From Xaviernesmea rhizosphaerae (GTDB taxonomy: Bacteria > Pseudomonadota > Alphaproteobacteria > Rhizobiales > Rhizobiaceae): DNA of 64,000 bases. Below are positions 10,775 to 19,373 of the stretch, piece after piece. The stretch covers positions 62,001 to 126,000 of the forward strand of contig NZ_MKIO01000047.1 in NCBI RefSeq assembly GCF_001938945.1. Reading direction: 5' to 3'. How positions within the stretch are numbered: the stretch's first letter is position 1; every line of letters starts with the position of its first letter. The notes beneath the pieces were generated by a model. The model did not search any database and was not told where the DNA came from. It saw only the letters and a list, made by a program, of their open reading frames with translations. The position numbers were made by a program, and so were the translations under genes.

Positions 10775-11096
10775 GTTATGGGGCGGCAGTCATCTGTCAG
10801 ATGGCGGCAACCAGGGGGCGGGCGTCATCAAATCGACATGCGGCAGAATAGGGGAAACTGCGGCAAAAGACAGGCCGCATGCTGCAATGCCCGATCACGC
10901 TTGCGCGCGGGCAAATCTCCATAGCTGCAAATGTATTGTGCCTGACTGCTTTTGCCGCCCCGCCGGCGCGCATGACGCAAGTCTGACACAAAGGCGATGT
11001 TCTAGCAGGAGGAAAGCACGGCGCGCAGGCGTCGATTCCCTCGGGCTTGCGCCCGGCTTCTGAGGACAGAGGCCGGCCGATCATCGGATATTCCCC
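10775..11096. other. Divergent promoter region yejA / mepA
   Basis: A 322-nt non-coding gap between two divergent genes, so it must hold both promoters. It includes a lower-GC patch (about 10915-10990) that is the likeliest promoter area for mepA. I cannot assign exact -35/-10 boxes, operators or an RNA gene. Confidence 0.45.
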
Positions 11097-12098
11097 ATGG
11101 CCTTGCGATCCTCCCGCTCCTTCCGCCACCTGTTTGCCGGCGCCCTCGTTGCGGCGCTTCTGCCGCTGTCTGCCCATGCCCAGGATCCCACGCCGGCCAA
11201 GCAGCTCTTCGGCGCGGTGACGCTGCCCTCTGCGGGCGCCACGGCGCCGATCGGCTCCTATGCCAAGGGCTGTCTCGCCGGCGGCGTGCAAATGCCGGCG
11301 GACGGGCCGACCTGGCAGGCCATGCGCCTGTCGCGCAACCGGCGCTGGGGCACGCCGGAACTCGTCAGCTTCATCGAGCGCTTCTCGGGTCAGGCGGCCA
11401 GCTTGGGTTGGGGACGCGGCGTCCTGGTCGGCGACATGTCGCAGCCGCGCGGCGGGCCGATGCTCAACGGCCATGCCTCCCACCAGATCGGACTCGACGT
11501 CGACATCTGGTTCCGGCCGATGCCGGCCAAGACGCTCTCGGCCGAGGCGCGCGAGACCTATCCCTTCGCCTCCATGCTGGACAAGTCGAAGTTCCTCACC
11601 GTCGATTCGCAGCGCTGGACGCCCACCCATGCCAAGCTCTTGCTGAAAGCGGCGGCCCAGCCGGAGGTGGAGCGGATCTTCGTCAATCCGGCGATCAAGA
11701 AGAAGCTCTGCGACACCTGGACCGGCGACCGCAGCAATCTCGGCAAGATTCGGCCGATGTACGGCCATGACGAGCATTTCCACATTCGCCTGAAATGCCC
11801 TGCCGGCGACACATCCTGCAAGCCGCAGGCCGCCGTGGCCGCCGGCGATGGCTGCGACAAGTCGCTCGCCTGGTGGTTCACGCCCGAGCCCTGGGCCAAG
11901 CCGAAGCCCCAGCCGAAGCCCGCGCCGGACCAGAAGCCGGTGAAGCCACGCTTCACCACGCTCGCCGACCTGCCGAAGGCCTGCTCCGCCGTTCTGGCCG
12001 CCCCCGCCGCGGCTGGCGTGAAGGTCCAGCCCGCGCCGGTCAAGTCCGGCCTGGTGCCGCCGGCCAGCGTGCCCGACGCCGAAGGTGGCGAGGAGTAA
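11097..12098 (+). CDS. mepA: Penicillin-insensitive murein endopeptidase MepA
   Basis: Periplasmic zinc metallopeptidase (LAS family) that cuts D-Ala-mDAP cross-links of peptidoglycan, 333 residues. The signal peptide is RHLFAGALVAALLPLSAHA before QDPTPAK. Metal-binding motifs are present: HASHQIGLDVDIW near residues 122-135 (first His/Asp ligands) and GHDEHFHIRL near 222-231 (HxH ligand). Cysteines able to form disulfides occur in the second half. A Lys/Pro-rich linker (KPKPQPKPAPDQKP, near 263-279) precedes a C-terminal extension of about 55 residues that the Escherichia enzyme lacks. It is followed by a strong terminator, so it is probably monocistronic. Confidence 0.93.
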   Translation: MALRSSRSFRHLFAGALVAALLPLSAHAQDPTPAKQLFGAVTLPSAGATAPIGSYAKGCLAGGVQMPADGPTWQAMRLSRNRRWGTPELVSFIERFSGQAASLGWGRGVLVGDMSQPRGGPMLNGHASHQIGLDVDIWFRPMPAKTLSAEARETYPFASMLDKSKFLTVDSQRWTPTHAKLLLKAAAQPEVERIFVNPAIKKKLCDTWTGDRSNLGKIRPMYGHDEHFHIRLKCPAGDTSCKPQAAVAAGDGCDKSLAWWFTPEPWAKPKPQPKPAPDQKPVKPRFTTLADLPKACSAVLAAPAAAGVKVQPAPVKSGLVPPASVPDAEGGEE

Positions 12099-12128
12099 TA
12101 TAGTCTGCTTTTTAGATTATGGGTAAAA

Positions 12129-12163
12129 AGCGCCGGTAGCCTGCCGCTGCCGGCGCTCTTTCG
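12129..12163 (+). terminator. Intrinsic terminator after mepA
   Basis: A 12-bp stem (AGCGCCGGTAGC pairing with GCTGCCGGCGCT, one G-T wobble) with a 5-nt loop, followed by CTTTCGT, 30 nt after the mepA stop. Confidence 0.8.
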
Positions 12164-12270
12164 TGCGCCATCCCCCTCGACAGACGCTTTAAAACGATTA
12201 GAAGCTGTGGTCTCAACCGACTTATGTCGAGGTGGCCGCTGTTCGGCATGGCCGCCGGGAGGGGAACGGG

Positions 12271-12651
12271 ATGGCCGATACACCATGCATCGCACTGATC
12301 GCCCATGACCAGAAGAAGCAGGACCTGGCGGATTTCGCACGCGCGCATGAGGCTGTCCTCGCGCGCTACCGCATCGTCGCCACCGGCACGACCGGCGGCC
12401 GGGTGCAGGAGGCCTGTCCGAGCCTTGTGGTCACGCGGCTGAAGAGCGGTCCCCTGGGTGGCGATCAGCAGATCGGCGCGCTGATCGCGACCGGCGAGGT
12501 GGACATGCTGATCTTCTTCACCGATCCGCTGACGGCCATGCCCCATGATGTCGACGTCAAGGCGCTGATGCGGCTTGCCACCGTTTACGACATTCCCATG
12601 GCGTTGAACCGCGCCACGGCCGAGCAGTTGATCGTCTTCGCACAGTCCTGA
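12271..12651 (+). CDS. mgsA: Methylglyoxal synthase
   Basis: Converts dihydroxyacetone phosphate to methylglyoxal and phosphate, a cytosolic bypass of lower glycolysis. It has 126 residues. Family landmarks: IALIAHDQKKQDL at the N-terminus (catalytic-site His12), the phosphate-binding GTTGGRV, SGPLGGDQQIGA, FFTDPLTAMPHDVDVKAL with the conserved Asp and His, and DIPMALNRATAE near the end. The ATG at 12271 is preceded by GGGAGGGGAACGGG, a better start than the in-frame ATG at 12232. It lies 36 nt before glk, so mgsA-glk may be one unit; both concern sugar flux. Confidence 0.95.
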   Translation: MADTPCIALIAHDQKKQDLADFARAHEAVLARYRIVATGTTGGRVQEACPSLVVTRLKSGPLGGDQQIGALIATGEVDMLIFFTDPLTAMPHDVDVKALMRLATVYDIPMALNRATAEQLIVFAQS

Positions 12652-12687
12652 TAGAGCTTAAGCCAGTCCCACTTCACGGAACCGCCC

Positions 12688-13719
12688 ATGTCCCTGCCCA
12701 CCGACGAAGACCTCACCGCCGGCCTCGCTTTTCCGATCCTGATCGGCGACATCGGCGGCACCAATGCCCGCTTCGGCCTGATCCCCGATGCCGGGTCGCA
12801 GCCGCATCTGTTTCCGATCGTTCCCACCGGCGGCTATAAGAGCATCGAAGAAGCGCTGATTTCCGGCGTGTTGCCCAAGGACATGGCGCGCCCGCGCTCG
12901 GCCATCATCGCGGTTGCCGGCCCGATCAAGGGCGACGAGATCCCGCTGACCAATGCCGGCTGGATCATCCGCCCAATTGACATGATTGCGGCGCTCGATC
13001 TGACGGAAGTGATCGTCATCAACGATTTCGAGGCCCAGGCTCTGGCGATCGCCGATCTGTCGGACGAGAACCGGGTCAAGGTCGGCGGCGGCGAAGTGCT
13101 GGCGGACCATTCCTGCGCCGTTCTCGGGCCGGGCACCGGCCTCGGCGTCGCCGGCCTCGTCCATGCGCGTCAGACCTGGTTTCCGGTTCCCGGCGAAGGC
13201 GGCCATGTCGATCTCGGGCCGCGCACGGCGCGCGATCTTGCCATCTGGCCGCATCTGGAAACCATCGAGGGGCGCATTTCCGGCGAGCAGGTCATCTGCG
13301 GCCGCGGCCTGCTCAATCTCTACCGCGCCATCTGCGCGGCCGATGGCAAGCCGGCCCTCTATGCCGATCCGGCCGAAGTGACCCAGGCCGCGCTCGCCCA
13401 TGAAGATGCCGCAGCCGACGAGACGCTGAAGCTGTTCTCCACCTATCTCGGCCGCATCGCCGGCGACATGGCCATGGTGTTCATGGCGCGCGGCGGCGTG
13501 TTCCTCGCCGGCGGCATCGCCCAGAAGATCCTGCCGGCGCTGCAGGGCCCCGAATTCCGCGCGGGCTTCGAGGACAAGGCGCCGCATTCGGCCCTTCTGA
13601 AGACGATCCCGACCTTCGTCGTCACTCATCCTGCCGCCGCCCTTTCCGGGCTTTCGGCCTATGCCCGCGCGCCGCAGCGTTTCGGCCTGACCACGGAAGG
13701 CCGCTGCTGGCGGCCTTAA
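12688..13719 (+). CDS. glk: Glucokinase
   Basis: Phosphorylates glucose with ATP to glucose 6-phosphate (bacterial Glk family), 343 residues, slightly longer than the Escherichia enzyme. The phosphate-binding motif is LIGDIGGTNARFGL at about residues 18-31. The sugar site includes NDFEAQALAI, GPGTGLGVAGLV and PGEGGHVDLGPRT, where the acidic/His cluster binds glucose. The C-terminal GGVFLAGGIAQKILP is the adenosine motif. It follows mgsA closely and is followed by a 381-nt spacer. A hairpin of 8 bp (AAGGCCGC / GCGGCCTT) spans its stop codon. Confidence 0.95.
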   Translation: MSLPTDEDLTAGLAFPILIGDIGGTNARFGLIPDAGSQPHLFPIVPTGGYKSIEEALISGVLPKDMARPRSAIIAVAGPIKGDEIPLTNAGWIIRPIDMIAALDLTEVIVINDFEAQALAIADLSDENRVKVGGGEVLADHSCAVLGPGTGLGVAGLVHARQTWFPVPGEGGHVDLGPRTARDLAIWPHLETIEGRISGEQVICGRGLLNLYRAICAADGKPALYADPAEVTQAALAHEDAAADETLKLFSTYLGRIAGDMAMVFMARGGVFLAGGIAQKILPALQGPEFRAGFEDKAPHSALLKTIPTFVVTHPAAALSGLSAYARAPQRFGLTTEGRCWRP

Positions 13720-14100
13720 GCGCCGGCTCGTCCATCCGCGATCCAAAGGGCCTGCCCGTGCGGGCCCTTGAACGAGCGGGCCCTTGAATCGGCAAACCCT
13801 TTGCCGGGTGCATGCCGAAGGCCTTGGCGCAAGACTCGCCAAATCCAAGCCAAGCGATTATAGGAGCGGCGACCAAGCGTGTCTTTCGCGGGACGGAAGG
13901 CTGGGATTGGCAGACGGAGCGCGCCTGAAGCAAGCGCCCGGGGACATCGTGGCCGAAGCAATCGGCCGGTCCGTCCGGTACGCGCTGCCCCGCCCGTCAG
14001 CCTGTCCAGTCCCATCGTCTCGCTCGGCGCGTTCAGGATGCTGTGGCGGCCCGCCCGCCGGCAAGCTCTCAAGGCCCGCAAGCCCTCAAGGATAGGCGCA
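13720..14100. other. Spacer between glk and ABC exporter, with a 13-bp direct repeat
   Basis: This 381-nt gap holds GCGGGCCCTTGAA twice, at 13760-13772 and 13776-13788. The first copy can also pair with AAGGGCC at 13746-13752 to make a hairpin that may end glk transcription. The rest must hold the promoter of the exporter-dapB unit; no convincing boxes seen. The open frame of the exporter runs back to 13879, but that part looks non-coding. Confidence 0.45.
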
Positions 14101-16017
14101 TTGAAAGACAAAAAGATCAAGCAGCCCGCCGTTGACGCCGAGACGATCACGAGCGTGCTCAAGCGGGTCGTGGCCGAGAATGGCCGGGCCCACATCAAGG
14201 GCTATGTCTTCGCCATCATCTGTCTCGGCATCATCGCCGGCTCCACCGCCTTTGCCGCCTGGATCATGGAGTCGGTCGTCAACGAGGCCTTCGCCAACAA
14301 GCGCGCCGACATGGTGCTGATCATCTGCGCCGCCATCTTCTTCTCCTTCCTGATTCGCGGTTTCGCCACCTATGGCCAGGCCGTGGCGCTGTCGAAGATC
14401 GGCAACAGCATCGTCGCCAGCTATCAGCGCCGCCTCTATTCCCATCTGATGGCGCTGTCGGTCGGCTATTACACCGACACCCGCTCGGCCCGTATCTCCG
14501 CCAAGATCAGCCAGAACGTCTCGGGCATCCGCGATGTGCTGAACATGACGGTCACCTCGATCGCGCGCGACCTGCTGACGCTGATCGCGCTGATCGGCGT
14601 GATGATCTCCAAGGACTGGCTGCTGACGCTGATCGTCTTCGTGGTGGCGCCGCCGCTTCTGCTCGGCCTGCGCTATGTCTCGCGGCGGCTGCGCCAGGCC
14701 ACGCGCGAATCGGTGGAGATCAACAGCCACGTGCTCGGCGCCATGCAGGAGACGATCCAGGGCATCTCGATCGTCAAGGCCTTCACCATGGAGGACCAGC
14801 TGCGCGGCAAGGTGGAATCGATCATCGACCGCGCCGAAAACCGCGCCAACCGCATTGCGCGTCTGTCGGAGCGCACCGCGCCCATGACCGAGACCTTTGC
14901 CGGCTTGGCGATCTCGAGCGTGCTGGCCTATGCCGCCTTCCGCGCGATTTATGACAATGTGCCGCCGGGCGCCTTCTTCTCCTTCGTCACCGCGCTTTTG
15001 ATGGCCTATGACCCGGCCCGGCGGCTTGCCCGCCTGCAGGTCTCGCTGGAGCGCGCCGTCGTCAATGCGCGGATGATCTACGAGGTACTGGATACGGTGC
15101 CCCACCAGCGCGACAAACCCGGCGCCACCGCGCTGCATGTCGGCATGGCCAGCATCGAGTTCCGCGATGTCGCCTTCTCCTATGCCGAAGGCGGCGACAT
15201 GATCCTCAAGGGTGTGAGCTTCACGGCCGAGGGCGGCAAGACCACGGCGCTGGTCGGCCCCTCGGGCGCCGGCAAGACCACGGTCATCGGCCTTATCCCC
15301 CGCTTCTATGATCCCACCGCTGGCCAGATCCTGATCGACGGACAGGATATTCTCGACGTGACCAAGGCCTCGCTGCGCGCCCAGCTCGCCTATGTCTCGC
15401 AGCAGCCCTATCTGTTCGAAGGCACGATCCGCGACAATATCCGCTATGGCCGCGAGGGGGCGAGCGATGCCGAGGTGGAAGAAGCCGCCCGGCTCGCCTA
15501 TGCCCATGACTTCATCCTGGCGCAGCCGCAGGGCTATGACACGCCGGTGGGCGAAAACGGCGTGACGCTTTCGGGCGGCCAGCGCCAGCGCCTATCGATC
15601 GCCCGCGCCCTGGTGCGCAACGCGCCGATCCTGCTGCTCGACGAGGCCACCTCCGCGCTCGACACGGAATCGGAAGCCGCCGTGCAGAAGGCGCTGGACC
15701 ATGCGATGGAGGGACGCACCGTCGTCGTCATCGCCCACCGCCTGTCCACCATTGTCAATGCCGACAAGATCGTGGTGATGCGCGACGGCATGGTGGTCGA
15801 GGAGGGCTCGCATGATGCGCTCGCCGGGCGCCGCGAGGGCCTTTATGCCCGTCTGCACAATCTTCAGGCGCCACTCGCGCCGTCCTCTGCGGCGTCCGGC
15901 CCTGCCTCCGATCCCGCTGCCTTTGATGCATCGACCGGCGAGACGCCGGCCAAGCAAACGCCTCCCAGCGAAACGCCCGCAATCGAAAAGCCCGCCAGCG
16001 AGGAGCAAGCCCGATGA
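14101..16017 (+). CDS. ABC exporter, fused permease and ATPase (MsbA-like)
   Basis: Half-transporter of about 638 residues. A six-helix ABC membrane domain (residues about 25-310) is followed by an ATPase with Walker A GPSGAGKT near 387, the Q-loop, the signature LSGGQRQRLSIARALV near 490, Walker B ILLLDEATSALD and the H-loop AHRLSTI. It resembles lipid/drug exporters of the MsbA class; the substrate is unknown. The start is uncertain: TTG at 14101 has AAGGA 9 nt upstream and begins LKDKKIKQPAVDAE, which fits homologue-like N-termini, while an ATG at 14038 gives 21 extra residues. The last 50 residues are a Pro/Ser/Thr-rich low-complexity tail with ETPA repeats. Its stop overlaps the dapB start (ATGA). 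Confidence 0.85.
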   Translation: MKDKKIKQPAVDAETITSVLKRVVAENGRAHIKGYVFAIICLGIIAGSTAFAAWIMESVVNEAFANKRADMVLIICAAIFFSFLIRGFATYGQAVALSKIGNSIVASYQRRLYSHLMALSVGYYTDTRSARISAKISQNVSGIRDVLNMTVTSIARDLLTLIALIGVMISKDWLLTLIVFVVAPPLLLGLRYVSRRLRQATRESVEINSHVLGAMQETIQGISIVKAFTMEDQLRGKVESIIDRAENRANRIARLSERTAPMTETFAGLAISSVLAYAAFRAIYDNVPPGAFFSFVTALLMAYDPARRLARLQVSLERAVVNARMIYEVLDTVPHQRDKPGATALHVGMASIEFRDVAFSYAEGGDMILKGVSFTAEGGKTTALVGPSGAGKTTVIGLIPRFYDPTAGQILIDGQDILDVTKASLRAQLAYVSQQPYLFEGTIRDNIRYGREGASDAEVEEAARLAYAHDFILAQPQGYDTPVGENGVTLSGGQRQRLSIARALVRNAPILLLDEATSALDTESEAAVQKALDHAMEGRTVVVIAHRLSTIVNADKIVVMRDGMVVEEGSHDALAGRREGLYARLHNLQAPLAPSSAASGPASDPAAFDASTGETPAKQTPPSETPAIEKPASEEQAR

Positions 16018-16832
16018 GCCTGTCCGATATGAAGCTCGTGGTCACGGGCGCCGCCGGCCGCATGGGCCAGGCGCTGATCCGCGTCATTCATCAGACGCCC
16101 GGCGTCGTGCTGCATGCAGCGGTCGCCCGTTCCGGTTCGGCCTTTGTCGGCCGGGATGCCGGCGAGCTGGCCGGCCTGGGGCCCATAGGCCTGGCGGTGA
16201 CCGATGATCCGCTCAAGGCCTTTCTCGATGCCGATGGCGTGATCGACTTCACGAAGCCGGAAACCTCTGTCGATTTTGCCGGCCTTGCGGCCCAGGCGCG
16301 CATCGTCCACGTCATCGGCACCACCGGCTGCTCGCAGACCGACGATGCGGCGTTCGAGGCGGCGTCCCGCCACGCGCGGCTGGTCAAGTCGGGCAATATG
16401 AGCCTCGGCGTCACGCTCCTGGCCGCGCTGACGCAGACGGCGGCGCGCGCTCTGCCGGCCCGCGACTGGGACATCGAAATCCTGGAAATGCACCACCGCC
16501 ACAAGGTGGATGCCCCCTCGGGCACGGCACTGCTTCTAGGCGATGCGGCCGCGCGCGGCCGGGCGATTTCCCTCAAGGAACAGTCCGTGCGCGTGCGCGA
16601 TGGGCATACGGGCCCGCGCCCCGAGGGCACGATCGGTTTCGCCACGCTGCGCGGCGGCTCGGTGGTGGGCGAGCATTCGGTCTATCTCGCCGGCGAGGGC
16701 GAGGAGGTGATCCTGTCGCACCGCGCCACGGACCGGGCGATTTTTGCCCGCGGCGCGGTTGCGGCCGCGCTCTGGGCACGTGACAAAAAGCCCGGCCTCT
16801 ATACGATGCCCGACGTTCTCGGACTGAACTGA
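16014..16832 (+). CDS. dapB: 4-hydroxy-tetrahydrodipicolinate reductase
   Basis: NAD(P)H-dependent step of lysine and meso-diaminopimelate synthesis, cytosolic tetramer, 272 residues. The Rossmann motif is VVTGAAGRMGQAL at 9-21, then IDFTKPE, VIGTTGC and SGNMSLGV. The catalytic/substrate motif is EMHHRHKVDAPSGTA near 157-171 with the paired His and the Lys. The ATG overlaps the exporter stop (ATGA) and AGGAG at 16001-16005 serves as ribosome-binding site. Thus the exporter and dapB are translationally coupled, although their functions look unrelated. Confidence 0.96.
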   Translation: MSLSDMKLVVTGAAGRMGQALIRVIHQTPGVVLHAAVARSGSAFVGRDAGELAGLGPIGLAVTDDPLKAFLDADGVIDFTKPETSVDFAGLAAQARIVHVIGTTGCSQTDDAAFEAASRHARLVKSGNMSLGVTLLAALTQTAARALPARDWDIEILEMHHRHKVDAPSGTALLLGDAAARGRAISLKEQSVRVRDGHTGPRPEGTIGFATLRGGSVVGEHSVYLAGEGEEVILSHRATDRAIFARGAVAAALWARDKKPGLYTMPDVLGLN

Positions 16833-16914
16833 CCCTTCCCGCGCCTCCCGGCGGGTGAGGGCGACAGGCCGGACTTCAAGCTTTAACCGTCAACACCTCG
16901 AAGGAAAGTCATTC

Positions 16915-17550
16915 ATGAGCGGAACCCTTGTGCTCGTCCGTCACGGCCAGAGCGACTGGAACCTGAAGAACCTCTTCACCGGCTGGCGCGACCCGGATCT
17001 GACCGAGCTTGGCGTGGAAGAGGCCAAGACCGGCGGCAAGGCGCTGGCCGAAACCGGCATCAAGTTCGACATCGCCTTCACCTCGGCGCTGACCCGCGCC
17101 CAGCGGACCTGCCAGTTCGTGCTCGACGCGGTCGGCCAGAGCGATCTGGAAACCATCCGCAACCAGGCGCTGAACGAGCGCGACTATGGCGATCTCTCCG
17201 GCCTCAACAAGGACGATGCCCGCGCCAAGTGGGGCGAGGAGCAGGTGCATATCTGGCGCCGGTCCTATGACATCGCCCCTCCCGGCGGCGAATCGCTGCG
17301 CGACACCGGCGCCCGCGTCTGGCCCTATTACATGACCGATATCCTGCCGCGCGTGCTCTCCGGCCAGAAGGTTCTGGTCGCCGCCCATGGCAATTCGCTG
17401 CGCGCGCTGGTGATGGTTCTCGACCGCCTGAGCCGCGAGGAGATCCTCAAGCTCAACCTCGCCACCGGCGTGCCGATGGTCTACACGCTCAACGCCGATT
17501 CCAGCGTCGCCACCAAGACGGTGCTGGGCGATATGTCCGGCGCGCACTGA
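16915..17550 (+). CDS. gpmA: 2,3-bisphosphoglycerate-dependent phosphoglycerate mutase
   Basis: Interconverts 3- and 2-phosphoglycerate in glycolysis and gluconeogenesis; 211 residues, the compact alphaproteobacterial length. The phosphohistidine motif LVRHGQSDWN sits at residues 6-15. NERDYGDLSGLNK (near 94), RRSYDIAPPGGESL and the second catalytic His in AAHGNSLRAL near 160 follow. AAGGAAAG (about 16901-16908) is the ribosome-binding site. An upstream in-frame ATG at 16855 only adds non-conserved residues. It follows dapB by 82 nt and is closed by a RIME-like repeat plus a terminator. Confidence 0.96.
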   Translation: MSGTLVLVRHGQSDWNLKNLFTGWRDPDLTELGVEEAKTGGKALAETGIKFDIAFTSALTRAQRTCQFVLDAVGQSDLETIRNQALNERDYGDLSGLNKDDARAKWGEEQVHIWRRSYDIAPPGGESLRDTGARVWPYYMTDILPRVLSGQKVLVAAHGNSLRALVMVLDRLSREEILKLNLATGVPMVYTLNADSSVATKTVLGDMSGAH

Positions 17551-17563
17551 GCCATTGCACACC

Positions 17564-17667
17564 AAAGCATCGGACCGAAAAGTGGGAACCGGTTTTCGGA
17601 GAAAACCGATGCGGAAACAAAATCCTAGAGCATTGGATTGCGCAAGATGTGCAGTCCGATGCTCTAG
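17564..17667. repeat. RIME-like intergenic palindromic element, copy 2
   Basis: Starts AAAGCATCGGACCGAAAAGT, ends CCGATGCTCTAG, with two internal palindromes joined by an A-rich spacer. It lies between convergent gpmA and the Ada-like gene. Confidence 0.8.
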
Positions 17668-17673
17668 GAACAG

Positions 17674-17704
17674 AAAAGCCGGCTTCGCGAGGGGCCGGCT
17701 TTTT
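17674..17704. terminator. Bidirectional intrinsic terminator gpmA / Ada-like gene
   Basis: Perfect 10-bp stem AAAAGCCGGC / GCCGGCTTTT with a GC-rich loop. An A-run precedes and a T-run follows, so it can stop transcription from both convergent genes. Confidence 0.85.
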
Positions 17705-17724
17705 CGTGTTCGCGTGCAACTCGC

Positions 17725-18603
17725 TCACGCGCCGAGCGCCCCGGCCTCCCAGCCGAGCATGGCGCGCTTGCGCGTTAGGCCCCAGTGATAGCCGGTGAGT
17801 GCCCCGCCCTTGCCGAGCGCGCGGTGGCAGGGGACGACGAAGGAGACGGGATTGCGCCCCACCGCCGCGCCCACCGCGCGCGAGGCCTTGGGGCTGCCGA
17901 TGCGCGCGGCGATGGCCGAATAGGTCTCGGCCCGGCCGAGCGGAATGTCGAGCAGCGCCTGCCACACGCGAACCTGGAAGTCCGAGCCGATCAGCACCAC
18001 CCGCAGCGGCTCTTCCGGCCGCCAGCGGGCGGGGTCGAAGATGCGGCCGACATAGGGCGCGGTCGCCGGTCCGTCCTCGACGAAGCGGGCCTCCGGCCAG
18101 CGCCGCGCCATATCCTCGAAACAGGCAGCCTCCCCCCCGGCATCGGCGAAGGCAAGCCCCGCCAGGCCCCGCTCGGTGATCATCACGAGCGCCTGGCCGA
18201 AGGGGGAGGGGTGAAAGCCGGTGCGGATCGTCAGCCCCGCCCCGCGCGCCTTCCATTCCCCCGGCGACATGGCCTCATGGGTGACGAAGAGATCGTGCAG
18301 CCGGCCGGGCCCGGACAGGCCGAGCTCGATGCTGGCTTCGAGCAGCGGCAGGCCCTCCTGGCCGAGCAGGCGCTTGGCATGGTCGAGCGTCACCGCCTGC
18401 AGAAAGGCCTTGGGCGACAGGCCCGCCCAGCGCGAAAAGGTCTTCTGCAGTTCGGTCGGCGATTGGCCGAGCTGGCGGGCCAGCTCCTCCAGGCCCGGCT
18501 GCGCCCGATAGTCCAGCGTCAGGCGTTCGATGATCCGGCAGACCGTCTCGTAATCGCCGGCGCCGGGAAGGATTTCGGTGTCAAGCGTGGCGGCAAGCGT
18601 CAT
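17725..18603 (-). CDS. Ada-like AraC-domain / O6-methylguanine-DNA methyltransferase
   Basis: Two-domain protein of about 292 residues: an AraC-type helix-turn-helix (about residues 20-100; LEELARQLGQSPTELQKTF and SIELGLSGPGRLHDLF), and a C-terminal methyltransferase with the acceptor Cys in VVPCHRALG. It transfers methyl groups from alkylated guanine to itself. The N-terminal zinc domain (methylphosphotriester sensor) of true Ada is absent, so activation by methylation cannot work the same way. The ATG at 18603 has GGAGAG at a good distance; the ATG at 18621 adds six residues. It converges on gpmA and shares its terminator. Confidence 0.88.
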   Translation of the reverse strand: MTLAATLDTEILPGAGDYETVCRIIERLTLDYRAQPGLEELARQLGQSPTELQKTFSRWAGLSPKAFLQAVTLDHAKRLLGQEGLPLLEASIELGLSGPGRLHDLFVTHEAMSPGEWKARGAGLTIRTGFHPSPFGQALVMITERGLAGLAFADAGGEAACFEDMARRWPEARFVEDGPATAPYVGRIFDPARWRPEEPLRVVLIGSDFQVRVWQALLDIPLGRAETYSAIAARIGSPKASRAVGAAVGRNPVSFVVPCHRALGKGGALTGYHWGLTRKRAMLGWEAGALGA

Positions 18604-18685
18604 AAGGGTCTCTCCGAGCATCGATCAGGGGGGCAGCGTAAAGACACCGCGCGGGGCTCGCCACCCGTTTCTTGGCCAAGCAGCT

Positions 18686-19180
18686 TCAGCGTCTGACGCG
18701 GGCCAGCGCCTGCGAGAAGGCGGCGGCGAAGCTTTCCCGCTCCTGCGGATTGAGAAAGCTGGCGACCGGCACCATGCGGCCGCGCTCGGCGATGTGCAGG
18801 GCGGTGATGCAGATCTCGGCATGGCGGGCAATCTCCAGCCGGGCGGAAAGCGGATTGAAGCGATGCTCGACCATGGCGCCTTCAGGCGAGAAGCTGCGCA
18901 GGCGGATATCGACACGCGAGATGCTGACCTCCTCGCGCCGGCGCCCAGCCCGGTGGCTCATCCACACCGCGCCGAGCAGCAGCAGAATATCGAGCCCGAA
19001 GAAGGGCAGGACAGGCCAGGCGCCGATGGCGAGAAACAGCGTCGCATGGCCCAGGCCCAGGAGGATCGCCAGCACCAGCAGCACGCGCGTGCCCTTGGGC
19101 CCCAGCGAACGATGGGGCCTGAGCTCGGCCGTGAAGACCGGCCTTTCACTGGGATTGTCCGCGCGCGTGCTGGCGATCAT
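18686..19180 (-). CDS. DUF2244 membrane protein
   Basis: Inner-membrane protein of 164 residues, family DUF2244, function not established. Two adjacent hydrophobic helices lie at about residues 33-75 (VLLVLAILLGLGHATLFL and PVLPFFGLDILLLLGAVW). A cytosolic beta-rich domain with RREEVSISR and the end motif LNPQERESFAAAF follow. In other alphaproteobacteria such genes lie near nth or cytochrome oxidase assembly genes; here nth is divergent next to it. The open frame continues upstream to 19534, but the extra part is not protein-like; ATG at 19180 is the likely start although its ribosome-binding site is weak. Confidence 0.75.
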   Translation of the reverse strand: MIASTRADNPSERPVFTAELRPHRSLGPKGTRVLLVLAILLGLGHATLFLAIGAWPVLPFFGLDILLLLGAVWMSHRAGRRREEVSISRVDIRLRSFSPEGAMVEHRFNPLSARLEIARHAEICITALHIAERGRMVPVASFLNPQERESFAAAFSQALARVRR

Positions 19181-19373
19181 GGCCCGGCAGCATAGACGAG
19201 AACCGGCCTCGGCGCGCGGCTTTTGCGGGGAGCCATCAGAAGAAGGTGAGGGAGACGGCAGCAGAGGGAGGGCGCATCGTCTCGCTGTGCTGCGGTGGAT
19301 GACGGACAGGGCTCTCTGCCGGCCCTGATCAAAACGGCGATGCGGGCGGCGGGACGATCCTGTATGAGGGAGC

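Noticed and set aside
12658..13848. Long antisense open frame opposite glk
   Set aside because: Shadow of glk; no motif, no ribosome-binding site.
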